Assembly (NCBI RefSeq): GCF_013019105.1
Contig: NZ_BLTE01000004.1
Span: forward strand, 1-64,000
Source: Fundidesulfovibrio magnetotacticus
GTDB lineage: Bacteria > Desulfobacterota > Desulfovibrionia > Desulfovibrionales > Desulfovibrionaceae
DNA: 64,000 bases
Direction of reading: 5' to 3'
Part shown: positions 44,723-53,544 of the stretch, in pieces
Numbering within the stretch: position 1 is the first letter of the stretch
Layout of the letters: each line of letters begins with the position of its first letter
Notes under the pieces: generated by a model
What the model saw: only the letters and a program-made list of their open reading frames with translations
Database searches by the model: none
Told to the model about the DNA's origin: nothing
Translations under genes and position numbers: made by a program

Positions 44723-45814
44723 CTACTCGGGCAGCTTGCCGTTCACGCCCTTGAGCAGCCAGCGCATGGTGTAGAGTTCCTTCACCGTGGCGCGCTGCCC
44801 GGCGGGGATCATCACCTTTCCGGCCTGGTCCGCCATGGGTCCCAGGAAGGAGTTGTCGGTGCCCTTCTTGATCAGGTCGATCTCGGCCAGCACCTTCTTC
44901 TGCACCTCGGCAGGGACCTTCTCGTTGAACTTGGAGAGCTTGATGGCGTCTTCCTCGAAGCCCCAGTAAAGCTCTTCGGCCTTCCAGGTTCCGGCCAGCT
45001 TGGCGTTGACCAGCTTCACGTAGAACTTGCCCCAGTTCCAGATGGTGGAGGCCAGCACGCACTTGGCCCCGAACTCGGCGGCGTCCGCGCCGTAGCCGAT
45101 GGCGGGCACGCCCTTGGCGCAGGCGGCCAGGGAGGAGTCGGGGGTGTCGGCCATCTGGCGGATCAGGGTGCAGCCGCGCTGCACCAGGGCCTCGGCCATG
45201 GTGGTTTCGCCGATGGGGTCGCGCCAGCTCTTGAGCCAGACCACGGTGTTCAGGGTGTCGATGTCGAACTTGGTTCCGGATTCCGCCAGGCCCTTGAGCA
45301 GGCCGTGGGTGAAACCGTTGATGCCCCGGATGGGCTCGGGGATGGGGTTGGTGGCCACGGTGCCCACCTTGGTGAAGCCCATGAGGCCCGCCATGTAGCC
45401 CACGATGTATTCGCCCTGCTCGATGCGGGCCATGTAGTTGCCCATGTTGGGGGCGGTCTTGTAGCCGGAGCAGTGCTCGAAGGTGGTGTTGGGGAAGTCC
45501 TTGGCCACCTGGAGCATGGGGTCCATGTGCTCGAAGGTGGTGCCGAAGATCATGTCGTAGCCGTCCTGGGCGAACTGGCGGAAGACGCGCTCGCCGTCGG
45601 CCGCGCCCACGTTCTCGGCGATGGCCACCTCGATCTTGTCGCCAAGCTGGCGCTTGAGCTCCTCGATGCCCGTGTAGTGGGCGTAGTTCCAGCCCTGGTC
45701 GTTGACGGTGCCGATGAGGGCGAACGCCACCTTGAGTTTCGCGGCCTCAGCCCGGCAGGGCAGGACGGCCAGCACGGCCAGACAGAGGGCCGCGAGGATC
45801 GAACGAGCGCGCAT
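44723..45814 (-). CDS. BMP-family ABC transporter substrate-binding protein, copy 1
   Basis: A 363-aa periplasmic protein with signal peptide MRARSILAALCLAVLAVLPC and cleavage near AEA. The BMP/PnrA core follows: FALIGTVNDQGWNYAHYTGI, MIFGTTFEHMDPMLQVAKDF, EHCSGYKTAPNMGNYMARIE and GVPAIGYGADAAEFGAKCVL. Members bind purine nucleosides or related compounds. AGGAGG precedes the ATG at 45814. It is a close tandem paralogue of 45924-47033. Confidence 0.92.
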   Translation of the reverse strand: MRARSILAALCLAVLAVLPCRAEAAKLKVAFALIGTVNDQGWNYAHYTGIEELKRQLGDKIEVAIAENVGAADGERVFRQFAQDGYDMIFGTTFEHMDPMLQVAKDFPNTTFEHCSGYKTAPNMGNYMARIEQGEYIVGYMAGLMGFTKVGTVATNPIPEPIRGINGFTHGLLKGLAESGTKFDIDTLNTVVWLKSWRDPIGETTMAEALVQRGCTLIRQMADTPDSSLAACAKGVPAIGYGADAAEFGAKCVLASTIWNWGKFYVKLVNAKLAGTWKAEELYWGFEEDAIKLSKFNEKVPAEVQKKVLAEIDLIKKGTDNSFLGPMADQAGKVMIPAGQRATVKELYTMRWLLKGVNGKLPE

Positions 45815-45851
45815 GGAGCCTCCTGGTTTGGGGAATGTCGAAGCGCCGGAA

Positions 45852-45881
45852 AGATGCCGCAAACCGTCGCGTTTGTAAATC
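45852..45881 (-). repeat. conserved leader element upstream of BMP copy 1
   Basis: On the minus strand GATTTACAAA is followed after exactly 13 nt by GGCATCT. The same pair at the same spacing occurs upstream of BMP copy 2 (47066-47095). The spacer bases differ, but both can form a short stem (CAAAC/GTTTG here). It may be a shared regulatory site kept after duplication. Confidence 0.45.
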
Positions 45882-45923
45882 GGGAGGGCGTCCGCTCCTG
45901 TTGTGAACTGTTAAAATCATTTT

Positions 45924-47033
45924 TTAATCCGGCAGTTTGCCTTTCACTCCCTTGAGCAGCCAGCGCATGGTGAAGAGCTCCTTGTCCGTGGCCCTGGCCC
46001 CGGCCGGGACCATCACCTTCCCCGCCTGGTCCTCCAGCGGTCCCAGGAAGGAGTCGTCCGCGCCGGACCTGATGCGCTCGAGCTCCGCCAGCACCTTGGC
46101 CCGCACGTCTCCGGGGACGCTCTCATGGAAGGGCGAGAGCGACACCGCGCCTTCCGCGAAGCCCCAGTAGACGTCCTGGGCCTTCCAGGTGCCGTCCAGG
46201 CGGGCCTGCACCTTTTTCACGTAGATGCCGCCCCACTCCCAAAGGGTGGAGACCAGCACGCAGGAACCGCCGAAGCGGGCCGGGTCCGCGCCGTAGCCGA
46301 TGGCGGGCACGCCCTTGGCGCAGGCGGCCAGGGAGGAGTCCGGGGTGTCGGCCATCTGGCGGACCAGGGCGGCTCCGCGCTGGACGAGGGTCTCGGCCAC
46401 GGTGGTTTCGCCCCGGGGGTCGCGCCAGGAGTTGAGCCAGGCCACGGTGTTCGCGCCCGCCCCGTCGAAGGTCGCGCCGGATTCGGCCAGGCCCTTGAGT
46501 AGCCCCCGGGTGAAGCCGTTGACCCCGCGCACCACCTCGGGAATGGGGTTGGTGGCCACCGTGCCCACCCGGGAGAAGCCCATGAGCCCGGCCATGTAGC
46601 CCGCCAGGTATTCGGCCTGCTCCATGCGGCCCATGTACACGCCCACGTTGGGGGCGGTCTTGTAGCCGGAGCAGTGCTCGAAGGCCACGGCCGGGAACTC
46701 TCCGGCCACCTTGAGCAGGGGGTCCATGTGCTCGAAGGTGGTGCCGAACACCAGGGAGCACCCGTCCTGGGCGAACTGGCGGAAGACGCGCTCGGCGTCG
46801 GCCGCGCCAACGTTTTCGGCCACGGAGACTTCGATCCTGTCGCCTAGTTTCTGTTTGAGTTCATCGATGCCCAGGGCGTGGGAGTGGTTCCAGCCCTGGT
46901 CGTTGGCCGAGCCCAAGAGGGCGAAGCCCACCTTGAGCCGCTGGGCCTGGGCCGGGTTCTGGGCCGACGCCGGGGAGGCGAAGGCCGCCAGGGCCGCCAG
47001 CAGGAGGGCGGCCGCGAGGTTCAGGATGCGCAT
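45924..47033 (-). CDS. BMP-family ABC transporter substrate-binding protein, copy 2
   Basis: A 369-aa periplasmic protein: signal peptide RILNLAAALLLAALAAFASP, then FALLGSANDQGWNHSHALGI, LVFGTTFEHMDPLLKVAGEF and EHCSGYKTAPNVGVYMGRME. It is colinear with copy 1 and clearly a tandem duplicate, though diverged enough for the substrate or affinity to differ. GGAGG precedes the ATG. The genes for a matching importer lie 2 kb downstream on the same strand. Confidence 0.92.
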   Translation of the reverse strand: MRILNLAAALLLAALAAFASPASAQNPAQAQRLKVGFALLGSANDQGWNHSHALGIDELKQKLGDRIEVSVAENVGAADAERVFRQFAQDGCSLVFGTTFEHMDPLLKVAGEFPAVAFEHCSGYKTAPNVGVYMGRMEQAEYLAGYMAGLMGFSRVGTVATNPIPEVVRGVNGFTRGLLKGLAESGATFDGAGANTVAWLNSWRDPRGETTVAETLVQRGAALVRQMADTPDSSLAACAKGVPAIGYGADPARFGGSCVLVSTLWEWGGIYVKKVQARLDGTWKAQDVYWGFAEGAVSLSPFHESVPGDVRAKVLAELERIRSGADDSFLGPLEDQAGKVMVPAGARATDKELFTMRWLLKGVKGKLPD

Positions 47034-47065
47034 GGAGCCTCCTTGCGCGCGAAGGGATTACCAGG

Positions 47066-47095
47066 AGATGCCCCAGGCGCGGGGCTTTGTAAATC
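47066..47095 (-). repeat. conserved leader element upstream of BMP copy 2
   Basis: On the minus strand GATTTACAAA, 13 nt, then GGCATCT, identical in layout to the element upstream of BMP copy 1. Here the intervening bases form GCCCC/GGGGC, so the helix position is kept with different pairs. Confidence 0.45.
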
Positions 47096-47259
47096 CGTGC
47101 GGCCCTCGCGGGCCCCGATGCGGAGCGCCGACGTGAAACGGCGCATCGCGGTGGGGCTGCGGTCCGGGCCGGACGGATGGGAGCGGCGGGCCGCGCGGCC
47201 GGGCGTGGCCGCCTGGCCGGGCTTGAAACCGGGTCCGGAACGCGTATAGTCCGGGCATC

Positions 47260-48477
47260 ATGAGTCCCGGGAAACGCGACGGCGGCGACATCACCTCCAG
47301 ACTGCGCGGCGAGCTGGACGCCCTGGCGCGCCGCGAACGCCATTGCCAGATGCTCAGGCGTCTGCTGGAGGAGCTGCGCGAGGAGTACCGCTCCCTGGCG
47401 CTCTCCGCGCCCGACGCCATCGTGGCCTGCGACGCCAAGGGCCAGGTGGTGTTCTACAACCACGCGGCCCAGGCGCTCTTCGGGCGCGAGCCCGAGGAGG
47501 TGATGGGCACGAGCCTGGAGTCCCTGCTGCCCGAGCGCATGCGCGAGCGCCACGGCCAGGGGTTCGGCCGGGCGGCCCGCGCCGGCAGGACGCTCAAACC
47601 CCGCGTTGCCGTGGAGTGCGTGGGCCTGCACGCCGACGGCTCGGAGTTCCCGGTGGAGATCACCCATTCCAGCTGGAAGCGGGGCCAGGCCACATATTTC
47701 GCGGCCTTCATCCGCGACATCTCCGAGCGCAAGCACTACGAGCGCCTGCGCGAGGACGTGGAACGCATCGTGCGCCACGACCTCAAGTCGCCGCTGCTGG
47801 GCATCGTGGGCTTCGCGCGCCTGCTCATGGAGGACGATTCCCTCACGGCGAAGCATCGGGAGTGGGCCAGGCTCATCCACGACTCGGGCCAGCAGATGGA
47901 TCGGCTCCTGGCCAATTCCCAGGCAATGCTGCGCATGCGCCAGGGCGACTACTCCGTCACCCCGCGCCCCGTGGACCTGACCCGCCTCCTGGAGGAGCTG
48001 GGCAAACGTTTCGAGCCCGTGCTGCGCGAGCGCGGCGTGGGCCTGGCCTGCGAGACATCCCAGGGCGCGGAGGGCGAGGGCGCGTGCAGCATCCAGGGCG
48101 AGGAGGCCTTCCTGGACGACATGCTCTCCAACCTGATCAAGAACGCCGTGGAGGCCTCCCCCGAAGGCGCGAGCGTGAGCGTGACCCTGCGCCGCGAGGG
48201 CGGGCACGCGGTGGTGGACATCCACAACCTGGGGGTGATCCCTCCCGGCGTGCGCGAGCGCTTCTTCGAGCCCTACGTCACCGGGGGCAAGCCCGGGGGC
48301 ACGGGCCTGGGGGCGCACAGCGCGCTGCTCATCGCGCGCGCCCACGACGGCGAGATCGACTTCACCAGTGACGAGGAGGAAGGCACCCACGTGCTGGTGC
48401 GCCTGCCCGTGGGGGGCTCCGGGGAAGCGTCCGGGGAAGGGCCCGAAGAGTCCGGCGGGGAGCTTTCCGGGCACTAG
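47260..48477 (+). CDS. PAS-domain sensor histidine kinase
   Basis: A 405-aa soluble kinase. A coiled N-terminus (about 1-45) leads to a PAS domain (about 48-165, ALSAPDAIVACDAKGQVVFY). The HisKA H-box is VERIVRHDLKSPLLGIVGFA near 175. The HATPase domain has SNLIKNAVEASPEG and GGTGLGAHSALLIARAH; the G1 box is less standard. There are no membrane helices, so it senses a cytoplasmic cue. No response regulator lies next to it. The Ser/Glu/Gly-rich tail is low-complexity. Confidence 0.88.
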   Translation: MSPGKRDGGDITSRLRGELDALARRERHCQMLRRLLEELREEYRSLALSAPDAIVACDAKGQVVFYNHAAQALFGREPEEVMGTSLESLLPERMRERHGQGFGRAARAGRTLKPRVAVECVGLHADGSEFPVEITHSSWKRGQATYFAAFIRDISERKHYERLREDVERIVRHDLKSPLLGIVGFARLLMEDDSLTAKHREWARLIHDSGQQMDRLLANSQAMLRMRQGDYSVTPRPVDLTRLLEELGKRFEPVLRERGVGLACETSQGAEGEGACSIQGEEAFLDDMLSNLIKNAVEASPEGASVSVTLRREGGHAVVDIHNLGVIPPGVRERFFEPYVTGGKPGGTGLGAHSALLIARAHDGEIDFTSDEEEGTHVLVRLPVGGSGEASGEGPEESGGELSGH

Positions 48478-48529
48478 ACCCCGCCCGCGTCCGGCGTCGC
48501 GACGGCGCGTCCCGTCCCGGCGCTCCTTC

Positions 48530-49204
48530 TTATTCCACCACCCTGCGCGCGTGGGAGAAACACTCCGAATACCACCCGGTGAAGCGGCGCACCCGCACGC
48601 CCTCTCCGTGGGAGTCGATGATCCTGCCCTCGCCCAGCCAGAGCACCACGTGGGAGACGCGCGCGCCGCTCTTGGTGGTGATGAAGAGCAGGTCCCCCAC
48701 TTTGAAGGGCTCGCCGGGCGCGAGCCTGCGCCCCGGGGCTTGGGGGCCGTCGGCCTGGGCCGAGATGAGCGAGGTGAACCCCACGCCCAGCCCGTAGTTG
48801 TAGACCCAGGACGTGAAGTTGGAGCAGTCGAGCCCCTGGCCCTCGCCCGGGTTCCAGGCGGGGATGTGGTGGTGGCGGTAAGCCAGGCCCTCGTGGCGGC
48901 GGGCCACGGCGGCGACGCGCAGGCGCTTCCAGGCCGAGGGGTCCGCGCCTTTGGGAGCTTCCACGCCCGGGTAGGTGCGCGCGCGCGGCCCCCAGGAGCC
49001 GTAGCGGCCGGAGTACCAGGCGCTCTCGGGGGCGTCGGTCTGGGGCAGACGGTCGCGCTCGGGGAAGTCGGCGGTGAGGCTGGCGGGGTCGATGGCCTGG
49101 GCCAGGGCCGTCCCCGGGGGCTGGGCGGCCCAGAACAGGCCGAGGGCGGCCAGCAGGAAGGCCGCGACGCGTGCCGAGGCGATGCGGGGGGAGGGTGCGG
49201 GCAT
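48530..49204 (-). CDS. exported NlpC/P60-family peptidase
   Basis: A 224-aa protein with signal peptide ASARVAAFLLAALGLFWAAQ. The C-terminal C40 domain carries catalytic Cys in GLDCSNFTSWVYNYGLG, His in SGARVSHVVLWLGEGRIIDS and a following polar residue (HGEGVRV). It probably cuts peptidoglycan stem peptides in the periplasm. The middle shows an unusual YRHHHIPAWNPGEGQ just before the active-site Cys. Confidence 0.85.
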   Translation of the reverse strand: MPAPSPRIASARVAAFLLAALGLFWAAQPPGTALAQAIDPASLTADFPERDRLPQTDAPESAWYSGRYGSWGPRARTYPGVEAPKGADPSAWKRLRVAAVARRHEGLAYRHHHIPAWNPGEGQGLDCSNFTSWVYNYGLGVGFTSLISAQADGPQAPGRRLAPGEPFKVGDLLFITTKSGARVSHVVLWLGEGRIIDSHGEGVRVRRFTGWYSECFSHARRVVE

Positions 49205-49240
49205 GGCGTCTCCTTGCGTTCCCGGCGTGGCCGGGGGCCG

Positions 49241-49486
49241 TCAGTGCTCCAGGATCTCCTCGAACACGGCCTGGAGGTCGAATTCGTTGTAGTAGCGGCA
49301 TTCCACGTCGGAGAGGGTGTCCAGGGCGCGGCGCAGCGCCTGGGCGTCTTGCGGGGCCTGCTCCATGGCCGCCTTGAAGGCGGCGCGCAGGTCGTCGAAG
49401 ATCTTTCCGGCCGAGGCCTTCACGGCCTCCTTGGCCACGTACTGGGCGTACTGGCGCGAGTAGAGCTCGCAGCTTTGGGCGTCCAT
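49241..49486 (-). CDS. small helical hypothetical protein
   Basis: An 81-aa acidic, all-helical protein (MDAQSCELYSRQYAQYVAKE, then KIFDDLRAAFKAAMEQAPQD and a C-terminal EFDLQAVFEEILEH). No membrane segment or known motif. It sits 4 bp after the stop of the kinase gene at 49491 on the same strand, so it is probably co-transcribed and might interact with that kinase. Confidence 0.7.
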   Translation of the reverse strand: MDAQSCELYSRQYAQYVAKEAVKASAGKIFDDLRAAFKAAMEQAPQDAQALRRALDTLSDVECRYYNEFDLQAVFEEILEH

Positions 49487-49490
49487 CCGT

Positions 49491-50678
49491 TTATTCCTTG
49501 GCTGGGACCACGAGCCCCAGGTCGTCGATCCTGCCTTTGAGGGGCAGTTTCACGGTGCAGGTCGCGCCTCCTGGCGTCCGCGCCAGGGAGACGTGGCCGA
49601 AAAGCTTGCGGGCGGCGGCCCGGGCGATGGGCAGGCCGAACCCCGTGCCCATGGGCTTGGTGGAGTGGAAGGGCAGAAAGAGCGAGGACGGGTCCTCCTC
49701 CGGGGGCAGGCCGCCGCTGCCCTGCACGGTGAGGTCCAGGTGGCTGGGCACGGAGGGGTCCGGGGCGCTGGCGATGGTCAGCTCGGGCCTGGCCGGGTCC
49801 ATGGCCTCCAGGGCGTTGGCGAGCACCTCGCGCAGGAGCGTGGCGAGCAGGGCCGGGTCGGAGTGCACCTCGGGGCGCAGCGGGTCCAGCGCCCAGCGGG
49901 GCTCAAGCCCCTGGGGCCAGCCGGGCCGGGCCTGGAGTTCGTCGGTCAGGGAGCGCAGCAGGGGCTCCAGGGCCACGGCGGAAAAGCCGGGCTCGGAGAG
50001 TTCCACGGCGTTGAGGGTGGAGATGTCGCGGGTCATGCGTTCCAGACGCAGGGCCTCGTCGAGGATCACCTGGGCCTTTTCGCGCATGCCGGTGTCGTCG
50101 GCGGCGCGCAGGATGCGCGAGGCGGCCGCGCCGATCACCGTGAGGGGGTTGCGCGTCTGGTGGAAGAGCCCCTGAAGCACGGGCTGGGCCACGGAGTCGT
50201 GGTGGGCGGTGTGGCCGCGCACGCGCACGAGCATGCACAGGTCCAGGAGGTCCACCACTGCGGAGGCCACGGCCGGGACCTGTTCCTGGGGCACGTGGCG
50301 GCGCACGCCCCGCACGAAGTACTGGCGGCTCTTGATCTCGCCCAGCATGGTGAACTGCACGCCGATGCCGCAGCGCGCGGCGTCCGCGCCCTGCTGCCAC
50401 AGCTCCCGGAGGAAGGCGTCGTCCCAGGGCCTGTGCCAGAGGGTGGAATACCAGCCCACCCAGAAGCGCTTGGACGCGCCGCCCCAGTATTCCAGGGCGA
50501 AATCCAGGTAGGCGCGGGGGGAGGCCTTGCGGAAGAGGGCGTCCAGGTACTTGCCGGCCTTGCGCCCCCGTTCGGCCAGCATGGAGGCCCAGGGCCGCAG
50601 GATCTCCAGGCGCGCCTCGTCCAGCCCGATCTCGCGGCGGAAGTACTCGAAGCGGGGCAGCGAGGGGCCTGGGGTCAC
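49491..50678 (-). CDS. histidine kinase with protoglobin-like N-terminal domain
   Basis: A 395-aa soluble protein. The helical N-terminal domain (about 10-160) looks like a protoglobin/globin-sensor fold (REIGLDEARLEILRPWASML, FWVGWYSTLWHRPWDDAFL), but the usual proximal His region reads ADAARCGIGVQFT, so haem binding is doubtful. The H-box is LFHQTRNPLTVIG, followed by an HATPase domain with LLREVLANALEAMDP and GTGFGLPIARAAARKL. I use a GTG start at 50678, since no ATG fits the N-terminus. Confidence 0.75.
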   Translation of the reverse strand: MTPGPSLPRFEYFRREIGLDEARLEILRPWASMLAERGRKAGKYLDALFRKASPRAYLDFALEYWGGASKRFWVGWYSTLWHRPWDDAFLRELWQQGADAARCGIGVQFTMLGEIKSRQYFVRGVRRHVPQEQVPAVASAVVDLLDLCMLVRVRGHTAHHDSVAQPVLQGLFHQTRNPLTVIGAAASRILRAADDTGMREKAQVILDEALRLERMTRDISTLNAVELSEPGFSAVALEPLLRSLTDELQARPGWPQGLEPRWALDPLRPEVHSDPALLATLLREVLANALEAMDPARPELTIASAPDPSVPSHLDLTVQGSGGLPPEEDPSSLFLPFHSTKPMGTGFGLPIARAAARKLFGHVSLARTPGGATCTVKLPLKGRIDDLGLVVPAKE

Positions 50679-50697
50679 GGGTGCGCTCCCGCCGGGG

Positions 50698-51879
50698 TCA
50701 GGGCCTGTCGGCCGGGCGCATGGACTGGGCGGCGGCGTAGCCCGAGGCCCAGGCCCAGTGGAGGTTGTAGCCGCCCAGCTGGCCGGTCACGTCCATCACC
50801 TCGCCGGTGAAGTAGAGGCCGGGCACGCCCAGGCTCTCCATGGTCTTGGAGGAGATGGCCTTGGTGTTCACGCCTCCGGCGGTGACCTCGGCCTTCTTGT
50901 AGCCCGCCACCTCCTTGGGGGTGAACTCCCAGGCGGTGAGGCGCTTCACGATCCAGGCGGCCTCCTCCTTGCGCAGCTGGGCCACGGGCTTGGCCCCGAT
51001 CTCCGGGGGCACCACCATGCCCGCCAGGCGCGCCGGCAGGAGTTTGGAGAGCACCGTCTTCACCTGGGATTTGGTGTTGCGGGCTTTCTGAAGCGTCTCC
51101 TCCGGCGAGGCCGTGGGCGTCAGGTTCAGGGTGACGGGCTTGCCCGTGCGCCAGTAGGAGGAGATCTGCAGGGCCGCAGGGCCGGAGAGGCCCTTGTGGG
51201 TGAAGAGCAGGTCGTCCTCGAAGGCCGTGGCGCCCACGGAGATGCGAACGGGCAGGGAAATTCCCGAGAGGGCGGCCATGCCCCATCCGGGGCCCATCAC
51301 CAGGGGGGCGAGCGCCGGGCGCGGCTCCACCAGCTCCAGCCCGAAGGTTTCGGCCACGCCGTAGCCGAAGCAGGAGGACCCGGTCTGGGGCCAGGCCAGA
51401 CCGCCGGCGGCCACCACGAGGTTGGCCCCGAACACGGCCCCGCCGGACCAGAACACGCGGAAATTCTCGGTGCGTTCGATGTTCTTGATGCGCGCGCCCA
51501 TGTAGAAGTGCACGCCGTGTTGCTGGCAGAGGCGTTCCAGGAGGTCGGCCACGGCCTGCGCGCCCTGGCGGCAGAAGAGCTGGCCGTGGCGCTCCTCCAC
51601 GCTCGAAAGGCCGTTCTCTTCGAGGAAGGCCTTGAAGTCCAGGGCCTTGAAGCGGCTCAGGGCGGAGAGGACGAAGTGGGGGTTGTCCGAGAGGAAGTTC
51701 TCCGGCCCCACGCGGGTGTTGCCGAAGTTGCACCGGCCGCCGCCGGTGATCTTGAGCTTTTTCCCGGTCTGGTTGTTGTGGTCGAAGACGGCCACGGAGA
51801 GGCCCCTGCGGGCCGCCGTCAAAGCGCAGAACAGGCCGGATGCCCCGGCTCCGATGATCACGGCGTCGTATCCGAACAT
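50698..51879 (-). CDS. HI0933/YhiN-family flavoprotein
   Basis: A 393-aa FAD-dependent oxidoreductase-like protein: the dinucleotide site YDAVIIGAGASGLFCALTAA, the family motif GKKLKITGGGRCNFGNT, HKGLSGPAALQISSYW and a C-terminal GEVMDVTGQLGGYNLHWAWA, which closes the FAD site. Members occur widely; some act on RNA (tRNA/rRNA modification has been suggested), but the reaction here cannot be read from sequence. I chose the ATG at 51879, next to the conserved FAD motif. Confidence 0.92.
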   Translation of the reverse strand: MFGYDAVIIGAGASGLFCALTAARRGLSVAVFDHNNQTGKKLKITGGGRCNFGNTRVGPENFLSDNPHFVLSALSRFKALDFKAFLEENGLSSVEERHGQLFCRQGAQAVADLLERLCQQHGVHFYMGARIKNIERTENFRVFWSGGAVFGANLVVAAGGLAWPQTGSSCFGYGVAETFGLELVEPRPALAPLVMGPGWGMAALSGISLPVRISVGATAFEDDLLFTHKGLSGPAALQISSYWRTGKPVTLNLTPTASPEETLQKARNTKSQVKTVLSKLLPARLAGMVVPPEIGAKPVAQLRKEEAAWIVKRLTAWEFTPKEVAGYKKAEVTAGGVNTKAISSKTMESLGVPGLYFTGEVMDVTGQLGGYNLHWAWASGYAAAQSMRPADRP

Positions 51880-51933
51880 GAGGGGTGCGATACGCCATCC
51901 CGTGCCCGGGAGCAAGGCGCAAGGAGAGGCGGA

Positions 51934-52731
51934 TCAGATGAGGCGTCTGGCCCCGGCGAAGGAGGCGTTCCAGAAGGGATCGTCCAGGGAGCCTTCCTTC
52001 ACCGCGCCGGGGGTGGAGGCCGCGTGCACGAAGCGTCCGTCGTCCACGTAGATGCCCACGTGGTGTACGCCCTTTTTGCCGAAGAAGACGAGGTCGCCGG
52101 GCTTGAGGTCCTCGCGGGTCACGGGGCGTCCTTCCCGGAACTGTTCGCGGGAGCTTCGGGGCAGGTCCAGGCCGCTCTTGCCGTAGACGTAGCTGGTGAG
52201 CCCGGAGCAGTCGAAACCGCGCCGGGGGCTTTCGCCGCCGGGCACGTAGGGCTTGCCCAGCAGGGAGCGGGCCGTGCGGATGAGGGTTGCCGGGTCCGGG
52301 GGCGCGGCGGATCCGGTTTCGGGGGCGGCTCCGGGGGCCTGCGCCTGGGCTGGGCCGGTCTTGTCGGCCCTGGACGGCGCGGGCGTCGGGGATTTGGCGG
52401 CGGCTTTGTGGGCGGGGCGTCGGAGCGCCGCCAGACCGTCGGCCCAGGCGGCCAGGGCGGCCTCGTCCTTGGCGCTGAACTGGACAGGGACCGTCGGGGG
52501 GGGAAGGGGATTCGCGGGAGGAGGGGCTATGGACCCGCGCACCTCGCCGGAGGCCACGCCGCGCACCGCACTGGCCAGGGCGGGCTCGGCCGAGGCCGGG
52601 CCGGCGGTTTCCGGGCGGGGGGCGGCCCTGGACAGCACGTCCGCGAAACCGCGCGAAAGGGGGAGGAGGTCGGCGGGTTGCGCCTCCCGGAGCGGTATGG
52701 TGTTTCGCGGCGTGACGGGTCCTATGGCCAT
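51934..52731 (-). CDS. NlpC/P60-family peptidase with proline-rich N-terminus
   Basis: A 265-aa protein. The N-terminal 140 residues are Ala/Pro-rich and low-complexity without a clear signal peptide. The C40 domain (about 145-265) has SLLGKPYVPGGESP, catalytic Cys in RGFDCSGLTSYVYGKSGLDL, KPGDLVFFGKKG and His in HHVGIYVDDGRFVHAAS. It probably hydrolyses cell-wall peptides. Lack of a signal peptide suggests another export route (for example flagellar) or a role in lysis; this is uncertain. Confidence 0.83.
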   Translation of the reverse strand: MAIGPVTPRNTIPLREAQPADLLPLSRGFADVLSRAAPRPETAGPASAEPALASAVRGVASGEVRGSIAPPPANPLPPPTVPVQFSAKDEAALAAWADGLAALRRPAHKAAAKSPTPAPSRADKTGPAQAQAPGAAPETGSAAPPDPATLIRTARSLLGKPYVPGGESPRRGFDCSGLTSYVYGKSGLDLPRSSREQFREGRPVTREDLKPGDLVFFGKKGVHHVGIYVDDGRFVHAASTPGAVKEGSLDDPFWNASFAGARRLI

Positions 52732-52779
52732 GGGGGGCCTCCAGAACCGTCAATGCATGCGCCGTGCCGAGGTGGCGGA

Positions 52780-53544
52780 TCAGCCCAGGTCCAGCTCCAG
52801 GCCCACGGGGCAATGGTCCGAGCCCGTCACCTGGGATTCGATCCAGGCGCGCTTCACGCGTGGCCTCAACTCATCGGAAACGTAGAAGTAATCGATGCGC
52901 CAGCCCACGTTGCGGCTCCTGGCCTGGAAGCGGTAGTCCCACCAGGTGTAGTGGCCGCCGCCCTGCTCGAAGAGCCGGAAACAGTCCACGTAGCCGTGGG
53001 CGGTGAAGCGGTCCAGCCAGGCGCGCTCCTCGGGCAGGAAGCCGGAGGTCTTCTCGTTGGACTTGGGGTTTTTCAGGTCCAGCTCGGTGTGGGCGGTGTT
53101 GAAATCGCCGCAGACCACGATGGGCTTGGTGCGGCGCAGTTCCTGGGCGTGGGCCAGGAAGGCCTCGTAGTAGCCCATCTTGTAGTCCAGGCGGTCCTGT
53201 CCGCGCTGGCCGTTGGGGAAGTAGACCGTGAGGAAGTGGAACTCGGGGTATTCCAGGTGCAGAAGCCGCCCTTCGCCCCGGAAGCGCGGGTCGGGCAGCT
53301 CGGCGTTCACGGCCAGGGGCTCGCGCCGGTAGTAGGCTCCCACGCCCGAGTAGCCCTTCTTCACCGTGCAGGAGACGAAGCTGGGCCGGTAGCCTTGAAC
53401 CTCCCCGAAGTCGGCCTCGTGGCCGGGCTGGATCTTGGTCTCTTGGAGCCCGGCCACGTCGGAATCCGAGGCCGACAGCCACTCGAAGAAGCCCTTGCCC
53501 GCCACGGCGCGCAACCCGTTGACGTTCCAGGAATGGAGGATCAC
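52780..53544 (-). CDS. xthA: exodeoxyribonuclease III
   Basis: A 254-aa EEP-fold AP endonuclease/exonuclease: HSWNVNGLRAVAGKGFFEWL, catalytic Glu in VAGLQETKIQPG, Asn/Asp in VVCGDFNTAHTELDL, GWRIDYFYVSDEL and the final TGSDHCPVGLELDL. It repairs abasic sites. I use a GTG start at 53544, which puts the first beta strand at the usual place and overlaps the metallophosphoesterase stop by 4 bp. Confidence 0.95.
   Translation of the reverse strand: MILHSWNVNGLRAVAGKGFFEWLSASDSDVAGLQETKIQPGHEADFGEVQGYRPSFVSCTVKKGYSGVGAYYRREPLAVNAELPDPRFRGEGRLLHLEYPEFHFLTVYFPNGQRGQDRLDYKMGYYEAFLAHAQELRRTKPIVVCGDFNTAHTELDLKNPKSNEKTSGFLPEERAWLDRFTAHGYVDCFRLFEQGGGHYTWWDYRFQARSRNVGWRIDYFYVSDELRPRVKRAWIESQVTGSDHCPVGLELDLG

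Noticed and set aside
47034-47259. Purine riboswitch upstream of the BMP genes
   Set aside because: The leader lacks the conserved junction sequences of purine riboswitches. Only the short bipartite element shared with copy 1 is seen.
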